Positions 1 to 7,959 of a DNA stretch of 64,000 nucleotides are shown one piece after another. Made by a program: the position numbers and the translations under genes. How positions within the stretch are numbered: position 1 is the first letter of the stretch; every line of letters begins with the position of its first letter. This stretch comes from CAKZNE01 sp002695025 (GTDB lineage Bacteria > Bacteroidota > Bacteroidia > Flavobacteriales > Schleiferiaceae), in NCBI GenBank assembly GCA_913043285.1, contig CAJWML010000014.1, forward strand, positions 49,979 through 113,978, read 5' to 3'. The notes beneath the pieces were generated by a model. It worked only from the letters and a program-made list of their open reading frames with translations. It ran no database searches and was not told the DNA's origin.

Positions 1-53
1 TCTAGTTCATGTTCTTTTTGCATGTCTGCTATTTTAGACGTTATTTTTCCCAT
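1..53 (-). CDS. 5' end of an unidentified gene downstream of the sigma factor (partial)
   Basis: An ATG at 53-51 directly follows the TAA of the sigma factor gene (TAAATG, no gap). It opens a reading frame that runs off the window edge after 17 codons, beginning MGKITSKIADMQKEH. The tight spacing suggests translational coupling with the sigma gene. In Bacteroidota the gene after an ECF sigma factor is often an anti-sigma or membrane protein, but 17 residues are too few to identify this one. Confidence 0.5.
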   Translation of the reverse strand, partial: MGKITSKIADMQKEHEL

Positions 54-629
54 TTACTTGCGGTCTTGCTCGTAATATTTTCCCAATAGTTTGCGAAGCT
101 TTTGTCGTGCGCGGTGTAAAAGCGACTCTACGGAGCTTACGGTACATTCCATTATATCAGCAATTTCCTGGTAACTTTTGTCTTCCAGTTTACTCAGTGT
201 AAAAGCTACTTTCTGGTTTTCCGGCAATTGGCTGATGGCTTTGAAGAGTATACTTGCCCGTTCTTTATTTTCCAGCTGAACTCCCGGGTGGTTGAAATCA
301 GGCTGGTGCATCCAGCTTTCCTCATTGCGAAAGCTTAAAAAGGAAAACATACTTCCGCGTTTCTGTCTTTTTTGCGCTCTGAGGTAATCTAACGAACTGG
401 AAATGGTGAGACGATAAATCCAGGTTTTTAGGGAACTGTCACCTCTGAAATCACTTACATATTGTAAAACGGATACAAACACCTCCTGTACTAGGTCCTC
501 AGCTTCCTGTTGATTTTGGACCAGTCCCAGAGCGGTATTGTATACCAGGCCCGAATACTGACGGAAAAGTTCAGCAAAGGCTTTTTCATCCTTTTGTTGA
601 AGGAGGGAGATGAGTTCATATTCGCTCAA
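54..629 (-). CDS. ECF-type RNA polymerase sigma factor
   Basis: A 191-residue sigma-70 family protein that directs RNA polymerase to an alternative promoter set. Region 2 covers about residues 15-90, with the core-binding stretch EDLVQEVFVSVLQYVSDF and the promoter-melting stretch WIYRLTISSSLDYLRA. Region 4 covers about 130-185, with the helix-turn-helix YQEIADIMECTVSSVESLLH. Regions 1.1, 1.2 and 3 are absent, as expected for the ECF class. A downstream gene starts immediately after its stop and may encode its regulator. A rhomboid protease gene diverges from it across a 67-bp gap, which is a possible link to regulated intramembrane proteolysis, although orientation alone does not prove it. 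The regulon cannot be told from the sequence. Confidence 0.93.
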   Translation of the reverse strand: MSEYELISLLQQKDEKAFAELFRQYSGLVYNTALGLVQNQQEAEDLVQEVFVSVLQYVSDFRGDSSLKTWIYRLTISSSLDYLRAQKRQKRGSMFSFLSFRNEESWMHQPDFNHPGVQLENKERASILFKAISQLPENQKVAFTLSKLEDKSYQEIADIMECTVSSVESLLHRARQKLRKLLGKYYEQDRK

Positions 630-656
630 AACAGGCTAAAGCTAAATCGGAAATAC

Positions 657-664
657 TATTTTCG
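657..664 (+). promoter_or_regulatory. Putative -7 box TATTTTCG upstream of the rhomboid gene
   Basis: TATTTTCG lies 32 bp before the rhomboid ATG. The same 8-mer sits 17-33 bp before the start codons of the DUF493, sucD and S1/P1 nuclease genes in this window. It is one base from the Bacteroidota consensus TAnnTTTG. No clear -33 TTG is visible here. Confidence 0.35.
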
Positions 665-696
665 AATTTTCATAAATGTAAGTGTAAAATTTATTT

Positions 697-1548
697 ATGG
701 GCGGTTTAGGCATTATTGAAATTATATTGATTGCTTCCAATATACTACTGAGCCTGAAAGGCTTTAATGACCGTTCCTTTTTCAACGATTGGTTGTTTCA
801 GGTGGGTAAAGTACTCGAACAGAAAGAGTACAAGCGGTTGATAACTTCCGGGTTTTTGCATGTAAGTACCATGCACCTGGTTTTCAACATGATTACCCTT
901 TACTTTTTTGCCGGGCACCTGGAGAGTTATGTAGGACCATTTGCTTTTCTGCTTATTTATTTTGGTAGTTTGCTGGGAGGAAATCTTTTTGCCCTCCTCG
1001 TGCATCAGAAGCACTGGGCATACAGTGCAGTAGGTGCTTCGGGAGCCGTTAGCGGGCTTGTATTTGCTTCCATAGCGCTGTTTCCTGGTATGCAATTAGG
1101 TTTTTTTATGATACCTATTCCCATTCCGGCCTGGCTTTTTGGTTTGGGATTTATACTCTACTCCATTTTCGGGATCCGTTCGCAGCGCGATAATATAGGG
1201 CATGAAGCTCACCTGGGCGGAGCCGTAATAGGTTTACTTATTGCCATTGCTTTTCAACCACAGGTGCTTACCTCCAATACTTTAACCATTATGTTGGTAT
1301 TGGTGCCTTCTTTGTCCTTTATGCTGGTTGTACTGTTTCAACCATCCCTTTTATCAGGACATTATTCGTCCGTTCGTAAAACCGAAAAGGTGAGGAACCA
1401 GGTGAAGGCAGATGAACACTACAATGCTATAAAGGCTGAAAAGCAAAAAGAACTGGACCGTATCCTGGAAAAAATCAAGGAAAAAGGGATGGACAGTCTT
1501 ACCAAAGAGGAAAAATGGCATTTGGATACCTATGGTGATACAATTTAG
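697..1548 (+). CDS. Rhomboid family intramembrane serine protease
   Basis: A 283-residue polytopic membrane protein of the rhomboid (S54) family, which cleaves transmembrane helices within the membrane. The catalytic serine is in the GASG motif (Ser115), the partner histidine is His172 in GHEAHLGG, and the oxyanion-type His60/Asn64 pair is in HLVFNM. About six hydrophobic helices fill residues 5-215. The last 60 residues are charged and probably cytoplasmic, a common tail in Bacteroidota rhomboids. The stop overlaps the convergent SCO-like gene by four bases. It diverges from an ECF sigma gene. Its substrate is unknown. Confidence 0.93.
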   Translation: MGGLGIIEIILIASNILLSLKGFNDRSFFNDWLFQVGKVLEQKEYKRLITSGFLHVSTMHLVFNMITLYFFAGHLESYVGPFAFLLIYFGSLLGGNLFALLVHQKHWAYSAVGASGAVSGLVFASIALFPGMQLGFFMIPIPIPAWLFGLGFILYSIFGIRSQRDNIGHEAHLGGAVIGLLIAIAFQPQVLTSNTLTIMLVLVPSLSFMLVVLFQPSLLSGHYSSVRKTEKVRNQVKADEHYNAIKAEKQKELDRILEKIKEKGMDSLTKEEKWHLDTYGDTI

Positions 1549-2165
1549 TGGGCTTTTTTCTGAATGTTTACATCCAGGTAGAGGTTTTCAAGTTCTGTAG
1601 GGTTGTCCATAGGGTAAATCCCCCGGATAAAACCATGTTTATCCAGCAAGTACAGGTTCTCAAAACTGGGAATAACCTCCTTACCTGCACTGTACATTTC
1701 AGGCATTGCCTGTATAAGCCCCGTCATATCTTCTTCAGTTCCCCTTAAAACATACCATTTACCGGAACGGGTTTTATAGCGTTGCAGGTAGTTATCCCAC
1801 CCTGTAGAGGTACTATCTTTTTCCGGGTAGGCAAAGGAGAGTAATTGTACCTCAGGATCATTACCATAGTGTTCCTGTAGGTCCAACATAGTACGGCTGA
1901 GCACAGGGCATGGACCCTGGCAGGGAAGTTTGAAAAAGTGTGCTATCCGGATGTGTAAAGTGTCCTCATTCCCGCTGAAGCTATGGTTATTCTGATCCTG
2001 AAGGGAATAATCCTGCACGCGATTGAAACCATTTATGTCATCTCCAGGAATAATCCATTCAGGTTCCATAGCCGGTCCTTTAAAATAAGGCAATCTGGGT
2101 TTACTGGGCTGGTTGGTGCAAGCCCAGGTGAGGCTTAAAAGAAGGAGAATGTGGAGGATTCGCAT
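1545..2165 (-). CDS. SCO1/SenC-like thioredoxin-fold lipoprotein
   Basis: A 206-residue lipoprotein whose SPII lipobox LTWAC gives Cys16 as the acylated residue. It has the SCO/PrrC thioredoxin-like fold with the CxxxC motif PCQGPC (Cys82 and Cys86). Classic SCO proteins carry copper to the CuA site of cytochrome oxidase and use a third ligand, a histidine, before the last core strand. Here that position reads IPSFENLYLLD, with Ser where His is expected. The copper site may therefore be lost, leaving a dithiol oxidoreductase role. No cytochrome c oxidase genes are nearby. It overlaps the rhomboid gene tail to tail by four bases. Confidence 0.78.
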   Translation of the reverse strand: MRILHILLLLSLTWACTNQPSKPRLPYFKGPAMEPEWIIPGDDINGFNRVQDYSLQDQNNHSFSGNEDTLHIRIAHFFKLPCQGPCPVLSRTMLDLQEHYGNDPEVQLLSFAYPEKDSTSTGWDNYLQRYKTRSGKWYVLRGTEEDMTGLIQAMPEMYSAGKEVIPSFENLYLLDKHGFIRGIYPMDNPTELENLYLDVNIQKKAH

Positions 2166-2373
2166 AATTGAAGCTTCAAATAAGGTGCAAGTTAGTAAGT
2201 TACAGTAAACCTATATCGCCTGAATACAATTTGGGAAAATTATAGACCCTTAATTGGTTTCATTATTTATACAGGTCTATAAGTGTTTGATTTATAGTCT
2301 GTAAAAATTTGATAGCAATTGTGAAAGTGATTTAATTACTTCATCATTTTGCACTGTTAAACCTAATAAAGTT

Positions 2374-2967
2374 ATGATCCATCCTGATACAGAAATACGT
2401 TTCATCTCCAACGAGATAGGCTATGGTGTAGTAGCCAAAAAATTAATCCCCAAAGGCACTATTACCTGGGTGCTGGACAAACTGGACCGTGAATTCACTC
2501 CCCTGGAAGTAAGTGACCTGGACCCGGTTTACCGCGAAATATTGGGTATCTATACTTTTCGTAATAATAAAGGCAACTATGTGTTATGCTGGGACAATGG
2601 TCGTTACGTAAACCATAGTTTTAATTCCAATTGCCTTACTACGGCCTATGATTTTGAAATTGCCATTCGCGATATACAGGTTGGTGAGCAGCTTACCGAT
2701 GATTATGGCTATCTCAATATTAACGAACCGTTCCGGGCACATCCCGAAGGTACCCGTAGAAAGATCGTTTACCCGGATGACTTATTGAAATATTATAAAA
2801 ACTGGGATAAAAAACTTTTACCGGCCTTTAAAAGGATACCGGAAGCTGAGCAGCCTCTGCGTAACCTGATTAAGGCAGAACAATGGGAGGAGATTGAAAA
2901 AATAGCCAGCGGAGAAAAGGAAATGGTATCCATACTCAGTAATTACTATTCGGAAGATCAGGATTAA
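2374..2967 (+). CDS. SET domain protein (putative protein lysine methyltransferase)
   Basis: A 197-residue stand-alone SET domain. The GYGVVA strand (residues 16-21), the NHSFNSNC knot motif (80-87) and the GEQLTDDYG motif (104-112) are all present in the correct order, and Tyr111 is the likely catalytic tyrosine. SET enzymes transfer methyl from S-adenosylmethionine to lysine. Bacterial substrates are mostly unknown, though ribosomal and nucleoid proteins are candidates in other lineages. There is no signal peptide, so it is cytoplasmic. The gene stands alone, with 208 bp upstream and 95 bp to the GH3 gene. Confidence 0.88.
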   Translation: MIHPDTEIRFISNEIGYGVVAKKLIPKGTITWVLDKLDREFTPLEVSDLDPVYREILGIYTFRNNKGNYVLCWDNGRYVNHSFNSNCLTTAYDFEIAIRDIQVGEQLTDDYGYLNINEPFRAHPEGTRRKIVYPDDLLKYYKNWDKKLLPAFKRIPEAEQPLRNLIKAEQWEEIEKIASGEKEMVSILSNYYSEDQD

Positions 2968-3062
2968 GTTGCTGAAATAAAGGTTTTTAAAGAACTCTCA
3001 CGATTTTGTGCAAACAAGATTCGGGTTTTTCAGTTTGTAACTGAGAACCTATTAATGTAGAT

Positions 3063-4598
3063 ATGCATATACTCGGAGGAGTCATAAAACAAGTCATTAA
3101 TCTCAAGCACGGAATAGAAGACAGTACCCAGGCCAGTCCGGCAGAACGCCAGACCGAACAGCTGGAAAACCTTCTTAAAAAGGCAAAAGATACCGCCTTC
3201 GGTAAGTTTTACAATTTTGAAGGGATACTGGAGGCTGAGAACATGCGTGAGGAATTCAGTAAGAGGGTACCTATTCATGAGTACAATGAGATGCACGATA
3301 GCTGGTGGCATCAACAATTGAAATACCCGGATATTACCTGGCCGGGCCGGCCTGATTATTTTGCACGCAGCAGTGGTACTACAGGGAGCGAACCCAAGCG
3401 CATTCCCGTTACCAATGAGATGATAGACTCTATACGCAGTGTGGGCATTGCGCAACTTACAAGCCTTGCCAATTTTGATTTGCCCCCTGAATTTTTTGAA
3501 AAACAGATACTTATGCTGGGCAGTTCTACCAAACTGGATGAGGTGGACGGTCATGAGGAAGGAGAGATCAGCGGTATAAGTGCCAGTAACATTCCCGGAT
3601 GGTTTGATACGGTATATAAACCCGGTAAGGAAATAGCTTCTATACCCGATTGGGACGAGAAGGTAAGGCGCATAGCTGAAGAGGCTCCCAATTGGGACAT
3701 TGGTGCGGCCAGTGGGATACCCAGTTGGTTGCTACTCTTGTTCAAGGAAGTACTGAAAGTCAATAACGCCAAATCCATTCATGAAGTCTGGCCTGACTTT
3801 AAGGTATATACAACTGGCGGTGTGGCTTTTGAACCCTACCGTGATGCTTTTGAAGAGCTGTTTGATAAGGAGGTGATCATTATGGACACTTACCTGGCCA
3901 GCGAAGGTTTCTTTGCCTTCAATGCCCGTCCGGAAACCCACGCCATGCGGCTGGCTACCCAACATGGGGTTTATTACGAATTTGTACCTTTTGACAAACG
4001 CGGTTTTGATGACGAGGGTAACATACTGGATTGCCCGGAAGTACATACCTTGGATGACGTGGATACCGAAACCAACTACGCTATGATCATCAGTACCTGC
4101 TCGGGAACCTGGCGCTACATGATAGGGGATACAGTGAAGTTTGAAAACCTGGAACAGAACGAAATTGTAATATCCGGGCGTACCAAGCATTTTCTCAATG
4201 TGGTGGGTTCACAGCTTTCAGAAGATAAAATGAACGCTGCCGTTAAAAAAGTATCTACAGACTGTGGTTGTTCCATAGACGAGTTTACCGTAGCCGCTGT
4301 ACGCGATGAGAATGGAGATTATTTTCACGAATGGATACTGGGGGTGGAAAACGGTGAAAACCTGGATGATGAAGATACCGCCAGGCGCATGGATGAATGT
4401 CTGAAGGAAATGAATAAGAATTATGCGGTAGCCCGCAGCAAAGCCCTTAAAGGCGTTAAGGTGTATGGTGTACCTGTTGAGCGGTTTTATGACTGGCACG
4501 AGAAAAGCCGGAAAAAGGGAGGGCAGGTGAAAACCAAAAAATTGATGAGCGAAGATGAATTCAAGGAGTTTCGGGATTTTGTATTGAAATACTCGTAA
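3063..4598 (+). CDS. GH3-family acyl-adenylating enzyme
   Basis: A 511-residue member of the GH3 family, known from plant acyl acid-amido synthetases that adenylate carboxylic acids and join them to amino acids. The ATP-binding loop SSGTTGSEPK is at residues 103-112. Further family features are YTTGGVAFEPY, the MDTYLASEGFFAF stretch, and the C-terminal segment with the catalytic lysine region KKGGQVKTKK. Bacterial members, common in Bacteroidota, have no assigned substrate that I know of. fabI follows after 50 bp, so a role with a fatty or other acyl acid is a reasonable guess only. The ATG at 3063 gives a full N-terminus. Confidence 0.85.
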   Translation: MHILGGVIKQVINLKHGIEDSTQASPAERQTEQLENLLKKAKDTAFGKFYNFEGILEAENMREEFSKRVPIHEYNEMHDSWWHQQLKYPDITWPGRPDYFARSSGTTGSEPKRIPVTNEMIDSIRSVGIAQLTSLANFDLPPEFFEKQILMLGSSTKLDEVDGHEEGEISGISASNIPGWFDTVYKPGKEIASIPDWDEKVRRIAEEAPNWDIGAASGIPSWLLLLFKEVLKVNNAKSIHEVWPDFKVYTTGGVAFEPYRDAFEELFDKEVIIMDTYLASEGFFAFNARPETHAMRLATQHGVYYEFVPFDKRGFDDEGNILDCPEVHTLDDVDTETNYAMIISTCSGTWRYMIGDTVKFENLEQNEIVISGRTKHFLNVVGSQLSEDKMNAAVKKVSTDCGCSIDEFTVAAVRDENGDYFHEWILGVENGENLDDEDTARRMDECLKEMNKNYAVARSKALKGVKVYGVPVERFYDWHEKSRKKGGQVKTKKLMSEDEFKEFRDFVLKYS

Positions 4599-4648
4599 GA
4601 CGAAAACTCTTAACTTTACCCGCAACAAACCAGAAAACATCTTTATTT

Positions 4649-5494
4649 ATGTCTTCAAAACTCTTAGAAGGTAAAAGGGGTATCATCTTCGGAGCCCTGG
4701 ATAATAATTCCATTGCGTGGAAGGTAGCTGAAAAAGCCAATCATTACGGTGCCAGGTTCGTTCTGACCAACGCTCCTGTGGCTATGCGTATGGGAGAGAT
4801 CAACAAACTGGCAGAGGCTACAGGTTCGGAAGTAATACCGGCTGATGCCACCAATATGGAAGATCTCGAAAACCTGTTTACCAAAGCAGAAGAGGTACTG
4901 GGTGGAAAGCTGGATTTTGTCCTGCATTCCATTGGTATGTCCGTAAACGTGCGCAAGGGTAAGGAATACACCGATCTCAATTACGACTGGCTGCATAAGG
5001 GCTGGGATGTATCAGCAGTTTCCTTCCACAAGGTTATGCAAACAGCCTGGAAGCTGGACAGCATGTCCGAATGGGGCAGTATTGTGGCGCTTACCTATAT
5101 GGCCGCCCAGAGAGTATTCCCGGATTACAACGATATGGCCGATAATAAGGCCTACCTGGAAAGTGTAGCGCGTAGCTTTGGTTACCATTGGGGTGTACGC
5201 AGGAAAGTGCGGGTCAACACTATTTCACAATCGCCTACCATGACCACTGCCGGTAGCGGTGTAAAAGGTTTTGACGGTTTCATAAAGTTTGCCGATAAAA
5301 CCTCTCCGCTGGGCAATGCTACTGCTGATGATTGTGCCAATTATGTCATCACTCTCTTCAGCGATCTTACGCGTAGGGTAACCCTTCAGAACCTTTTCCA
5401 TGATGGTGGATTCAGCAATATGGGGGTTAGCGATGCCGTAATGGCGCAGTTCATGAATAACGACAGTTCTAACGAAGCGGGGGAAGAGGCATAA
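4649..5494 (+). CDS. fabI: Enoyl-[acyl-carrier-protein] reductase (NADH), FabI
   Basis: A 281-residue FabI that catalyses the last reductive step of each round of type II fatty acid elongation, reducing trans-2-enoyl-ACP with NAD(P)H. It is an atypical SDR enzyme. The nucleotide-binding start GIIFGALDNNSIAWKVAE replaces the usual TGxxxGxG, and the active site Tyr150, Tyr160 and Lys167 (Y-x6-K) is intact in the LTYMAAQ...YNDMADNK stretch. The motif TISQSPTMT corresponds to the substrate loop before the helix that binds triclosan-type inhibitors. Length is slightly longer than the E. coli enzyme because of an acidic tail. A good terminator follows. Confidence 0.96.
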   Translation: MSSKLLEGKRGIIFGALDNNSIAWKVAEKANHYGARFVLTNAPVAMRMGEINKLAEATGSEVIPADATNMEDLENLFTKAEEVLGGKLDFVLHSIGMSVNVRKGKEYTDLNYDWLHKGWDVSAVSFHKVMQTAWKLDSMSEWGSIVALTYMAAQRVFPDYNDMADNKAYLESVARSFGYHWGVRRKVRVNTISQSPTMTTAGSGVKGFDGFIKFADKTSPLGNATADDCANYVITLFSDLTRRVTLQNLFHDGGFSNMGVSDAVMAQFMNNDSSNEAGEEA

Positions 5495-5517
5495 CCCCCA
5501 TTTCAATATTCCTATAG

Positions 5518-5543
5518 AGGCAGCCTTGAGCTGCCTTTTTTTT
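5518..5543 (+). terminator. Rho-independent terminator after fabI
   Basis: A 7-bp perfect stem, AGGCAGC (5518-5524) with GCTGCCT (5530-5536), has a 5-nt loop and is followed by a run of eight T. Confidence 0.88.
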
Positions 5544-5644
5544 GTGCTTGGTAAGATCTTGCTATTGTAATTTCAAGGAGCTTTTTGACAGCATTAAAGT
5601 TATCTTTATAAAAAACCAAAAATCCTAAGAATAAAGTTCTGAAA

Positions 5645-6481
5645 GTGACACTAAAAAGTTTGAAGGATAGCTTTATCCAGGGCCTTAAACAAAATTATTC
5701 CTCATCAGAAGCTGAACAACTTTTTTATATGGCCATTGACCATCTTTGGACCTTGTCCCGAACGGATTACCTGAGGGATAGTGGCAAGGAATGGGAAAAG
5801 GATACTTCCGGTCTGCACCGAATAGTTTTACGTTTACTTCAACATGAACCCATTCAGTATATAATTGGCGAAACCCTTTTTTACGGGCTCAGGATAAAGC
5901 TTAACCGCCATACCCTCATCCCAAGGCCGGAAACGGAAGAATTGATGGAGCGAATTAAAAACAGTGACCTGCAGCCTGAAACTATACTGGATGCAGGCTC
6001 GGGAAGTGGATGTATAGCATTGGCCCTTAAAAGGATATTCCCGGCTGCCCACTGCACCGGTGTGGATATTTCAGAGGGAGCCTTGCAGCTAGCCCGCCAA
6101 AACGCTGTATTGAATGGACTGGAAGTGTCTTTCAGGCAGATGGATATTCTGAAGTCTGAAAATTTGCAGCAAAGCTTTGATCTTATTGTAAGCAATCCAC
6201 CTTATGTCGCTGAAGCTGAAAAAGAAAACATGAGTGCAGGGGTCACAGATCATGAGCCTTATACTGCGCTTTTTGTTCCGGACGCAGACCCATTGGTATT
6301 TTACCGTATGATAGAAAAGATAGCAGATAAGAAGCTGAACCCCGGGGGCAGGATATTCCTGGAGATCAACCAGCGTTTTGGTCCTGAAACAGCTGCCTTA
6401 TTCAGTAGCGGACCCTGGCAGCAGGTCATCCTTCACCAGGACTTGTCTGGGAATGATCGCTTCCTGGAAGTTTGGAAATAA
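5645..6481 (+). CDS. prmC: Peptide chain release factor N5-glutamine methyltransferase, PrmC
   Basis: A 278-residue SAM-dependent methyltransferase that methylates the glutamine of the GGQ motif in release factors RF1 and RF2. The N-terminal helical domain covers residues 1-100 and ends in the family motif LIPRPETEEL. The Rossmann motif I is DAGSGSGCIALAL, and the catalytic NPPY is at 184-187. The start codon is GTG at 5645. No upstream ATG in frame gives a better N-terminus. A stem-loop just past the stop is shared with the convergent HU gene. Confidence 0.94.
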   Translation: MTLKSLKDSFIQGLKQNYSSSEAEQLFYMAIDHLWTLSRTDYLRDSGKEWEKDTSGLHRIVLRLLQHEPIQYIIGETLFYGLRIKLNRHTLIPRPETEELMERIKNSDLQPETILDAGSGSGCIALALKRIFPAAHCTGVDISEGALQLARQNAVLNGLEVSFRQMDILKSENLQQSFDLIVSNPPYVAEAEKENMSAGVTDHEPYTALFVPDADPLVFYRMIEKIADKKLNPGGRIFLEINQRFGPETAALFSSGPWQQVILHQDLSGNDRFLEVWK

Positions 6482-6508
6482 AAAAAGCCCTTCGTTAGAA
6501 GGGCCTTA
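6481..6508 (-). terminator. Terminator for the HU gene, between convergent prmC and HU
   Basis: Stem GCCCTTC (6487-6493) with GAAGGGC (6498-6504) and a GTTA loop. Read on the minus strand it is followed by a run of T, so it fits termination of the HU transcript. It may also slow prmC transcription. Confidence 0.85.
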
Positions 6509-6527
6509 ATATCGTGTGTACGTACAA

Positions 6528-6797
6528 TTACAGTTTGCCGTTAAGCTCTGAACCGGCTTTAAATTTAGCTACTGTTTTTGCTGGGATCTGGATTTTCTTA
6601 CCAGTCTGTGGGTTTCTTCCTTCACGGGCAGCTCTTTTAGAAGTGGAGAAAGTGCCGAAACCAAGAACAGTTACTCTGCCACCTTTGCTCAAAGTACCGG
6701 TAACGTTATCAGTGAAAGAGTCTAATGCCTTTTTCGCAGCAGCTTTAGAGATGCCGGCATCAGCTGCCATTGCATCAATAAGATCAGCTTTGTTCAT
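6528..6797 (-). CDS. HU-family DNA-binding protein
   Basis: An 89-residue histone-like protein that bends and compacts DNA. The family signature GFGTFSTSKRAAREGRNPQ is at about residues 46-64, with the DNA-intercalating loop RNPQTGKKIQIP after it. Length is typical for the 90-residue HU/IHF fold. The gene is monocistronic, with a strong promoter and its own terminator, as expected of an abundant nucleoid protein. Confidence 0.96.
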   Translation of the reverse strand: MNKADLIDAMAADAGISKAAAKKALDSFTDNVTGTLSKGGRVTVLGFGTFSTSKRAAREGRNPQTGKKIQIPAKTVAKFKAGSELNGKL

Positions 6798-6838
6798 AGT
6801 GATGATGAATTTTGGTTATACAATTATATTAACGTTAA

Positions 6839-6868
6839 CAAAGTTAGACGAATAGCGGGATTAGGCAA
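6839..6868 (-). promoter_or_regulatory. Promoter of the HU gene
   Basis: On the minus strand TTG (6868-6866) is followed by 19 nt and TAACTTTG (6846-6839). This matches the Bacteroidota consensus of a -33 TTG and a -7 TAnnTTTG. The -7 box lies 41 bp before the HU ATG. It is the clearest two-part promoter in the window. Confidence 0.8.
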
Positions 6869-6956
6869 GATTAGGCCCTAAAAAAGCCCGTTTTTGTTGA
6901 AAATTATGAATTATTGTTAATAAACATGGCCTCAATCCTTCTCGCAGTGCGGGATT

Positions 6957-7898
6957 TCACCTAAAACAGGCGTTTTCAGCAAAGGAAAATCCATTCAAAA
7001 GATCCTTTATCAGCATCCTTTTTTTGCCTTCCAGCTGTAGTTCAAGCACGTTCACACTTCCTTCTCCACACTGAACGGATAGATAGGAACGGTTATCCGT
7101 TTGAATAGAACCAGGGGTATTTCCGTGTACATTGTCACTACTTTCACAGCGGAGGATCTTACAGTTCAGTAGTTCATTGTTATTATGGAGTGTGCTATGC
7201 GAAGCAGGGTACGGAGAGAGTCCTCTTACCAGGTTGTATACCTCTTCAGCCGGTTTGGAGAAGTCAAGCCGGGTATTTTCCTTATCCAGTTTAGGAGCTG
7301 CTTTGGCATTAACATTCAGAGGTTGGGGTCTAGCCCTCAGGCTTCCCTTATCCAGTCCCCGCACTGTTTCCAGTAGTAATTTAGCTCCTGCCGACATGAG
7401 TTTGTCGTGCAGGTCTCCGGCCGTATCCGTTTTGGCAATGTTTACTTCCTTCTGCAACAGCATATCCCCGGTATCAATCTTTTCATTGATAAAGAAAGTG
7501 GTGATTCCTGATTTTTTCTCACCGTTAATCACCGCCCAGTTAATAGGTGCTGCGCCCCGGTAATCGGGCAGGAGGGAGGCGTGCAGGTTAATGGTACCCA
7601 GGCGGGGCATTTCCCATACAATCTTAGGCAACATCCGAAAGGCCACTACTACAAAAAGGTCGGCCTCTATAGCAGCCAGCTCTTCAATAAAACCGGGATC
7701 TTTGAGATTGGCCGGTTGCAGCACAGGTATGTTGTGCTGCAGGGCATAACTTTTAACGGATGACATCATCATCTTCCGGCCCCGTCCGGCAGGCTTATCT
7801 GCAGCTGTAATAACCGCTGCTACTTCTATTTCGGATGAATGGAGTACTTCCAGGCTGGCCACCGCAAAATCAGGGGTGCCCATAAAAACAATGCGCAT
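6957..7898 (-). CDS. fmt: Methionyl-tRNA formyltransferase
   Basis: A 313-residue enzyme that formylates initiator Met-tRNA using 10-formyltetrahydrofolate. The N-terminal domain starts RIVFMGTPDFAV and carries the catalytic signature NLHASLLPDYRGAAPINWA (Asn, His and the following Asp around residues 106-125). The C-terminal OB-like domain begins near residue 205 with the NTRLDFSKPAEEVYNLVRGL motif and binds the tRNA. Length is normal. A terminator-like hairpin separates it from the outer-membrane-type gene upstream on the same strand. Confidence 0.96.
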   Translation of the reverse strand: MRIVFMGTPDFAVASLEVLHSSEIEVAAVITAADKPAGRGRKMMMSSVKSYALQHNIPVLQPANLKDPGFIEELAAIEADLFVVVAFRMLPKIVWEMPRLGTINLHASLLPDYRGAAPINWAVINGEKKSGITTFFINEKIDTGDMLLQKEVNIAKTDTAGDLHDKLMSAGAKLLLETVRGLDKGSLRARPQPLNVNAKAAPKLDKENTRLDFSKPAEEVYNLVRGLSPYPASHSTLHNNNELLNCKILRCESSDNVHGNTPGSIQTDNRSYLSVQCGEGSVNVLELQLEGKKRMLIKDLLNGFSFAENACFR

Positions 7899-7900
7899 AG

Positions 7901-7936
7901 TAAAAATTAAAAATCCCCTGCAAAAGTAGGGGATTT
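7901..7936 (-). terminator. Terminator between the DUF6588-like gene and fmt
   Basis: An 8-bp stem, AATCCCCT (7912-7919) with AGGGGATT (7928-7935), is followed on the minus strand by a T-rich tract. It ends transcription from the upstream minus-strand gene just before fmt. The hairpin could also act on the plus strand. Confidence 0.75.
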
Positions 7937-7959
7937 GAGTGCTTTTAATGGGATTGATC

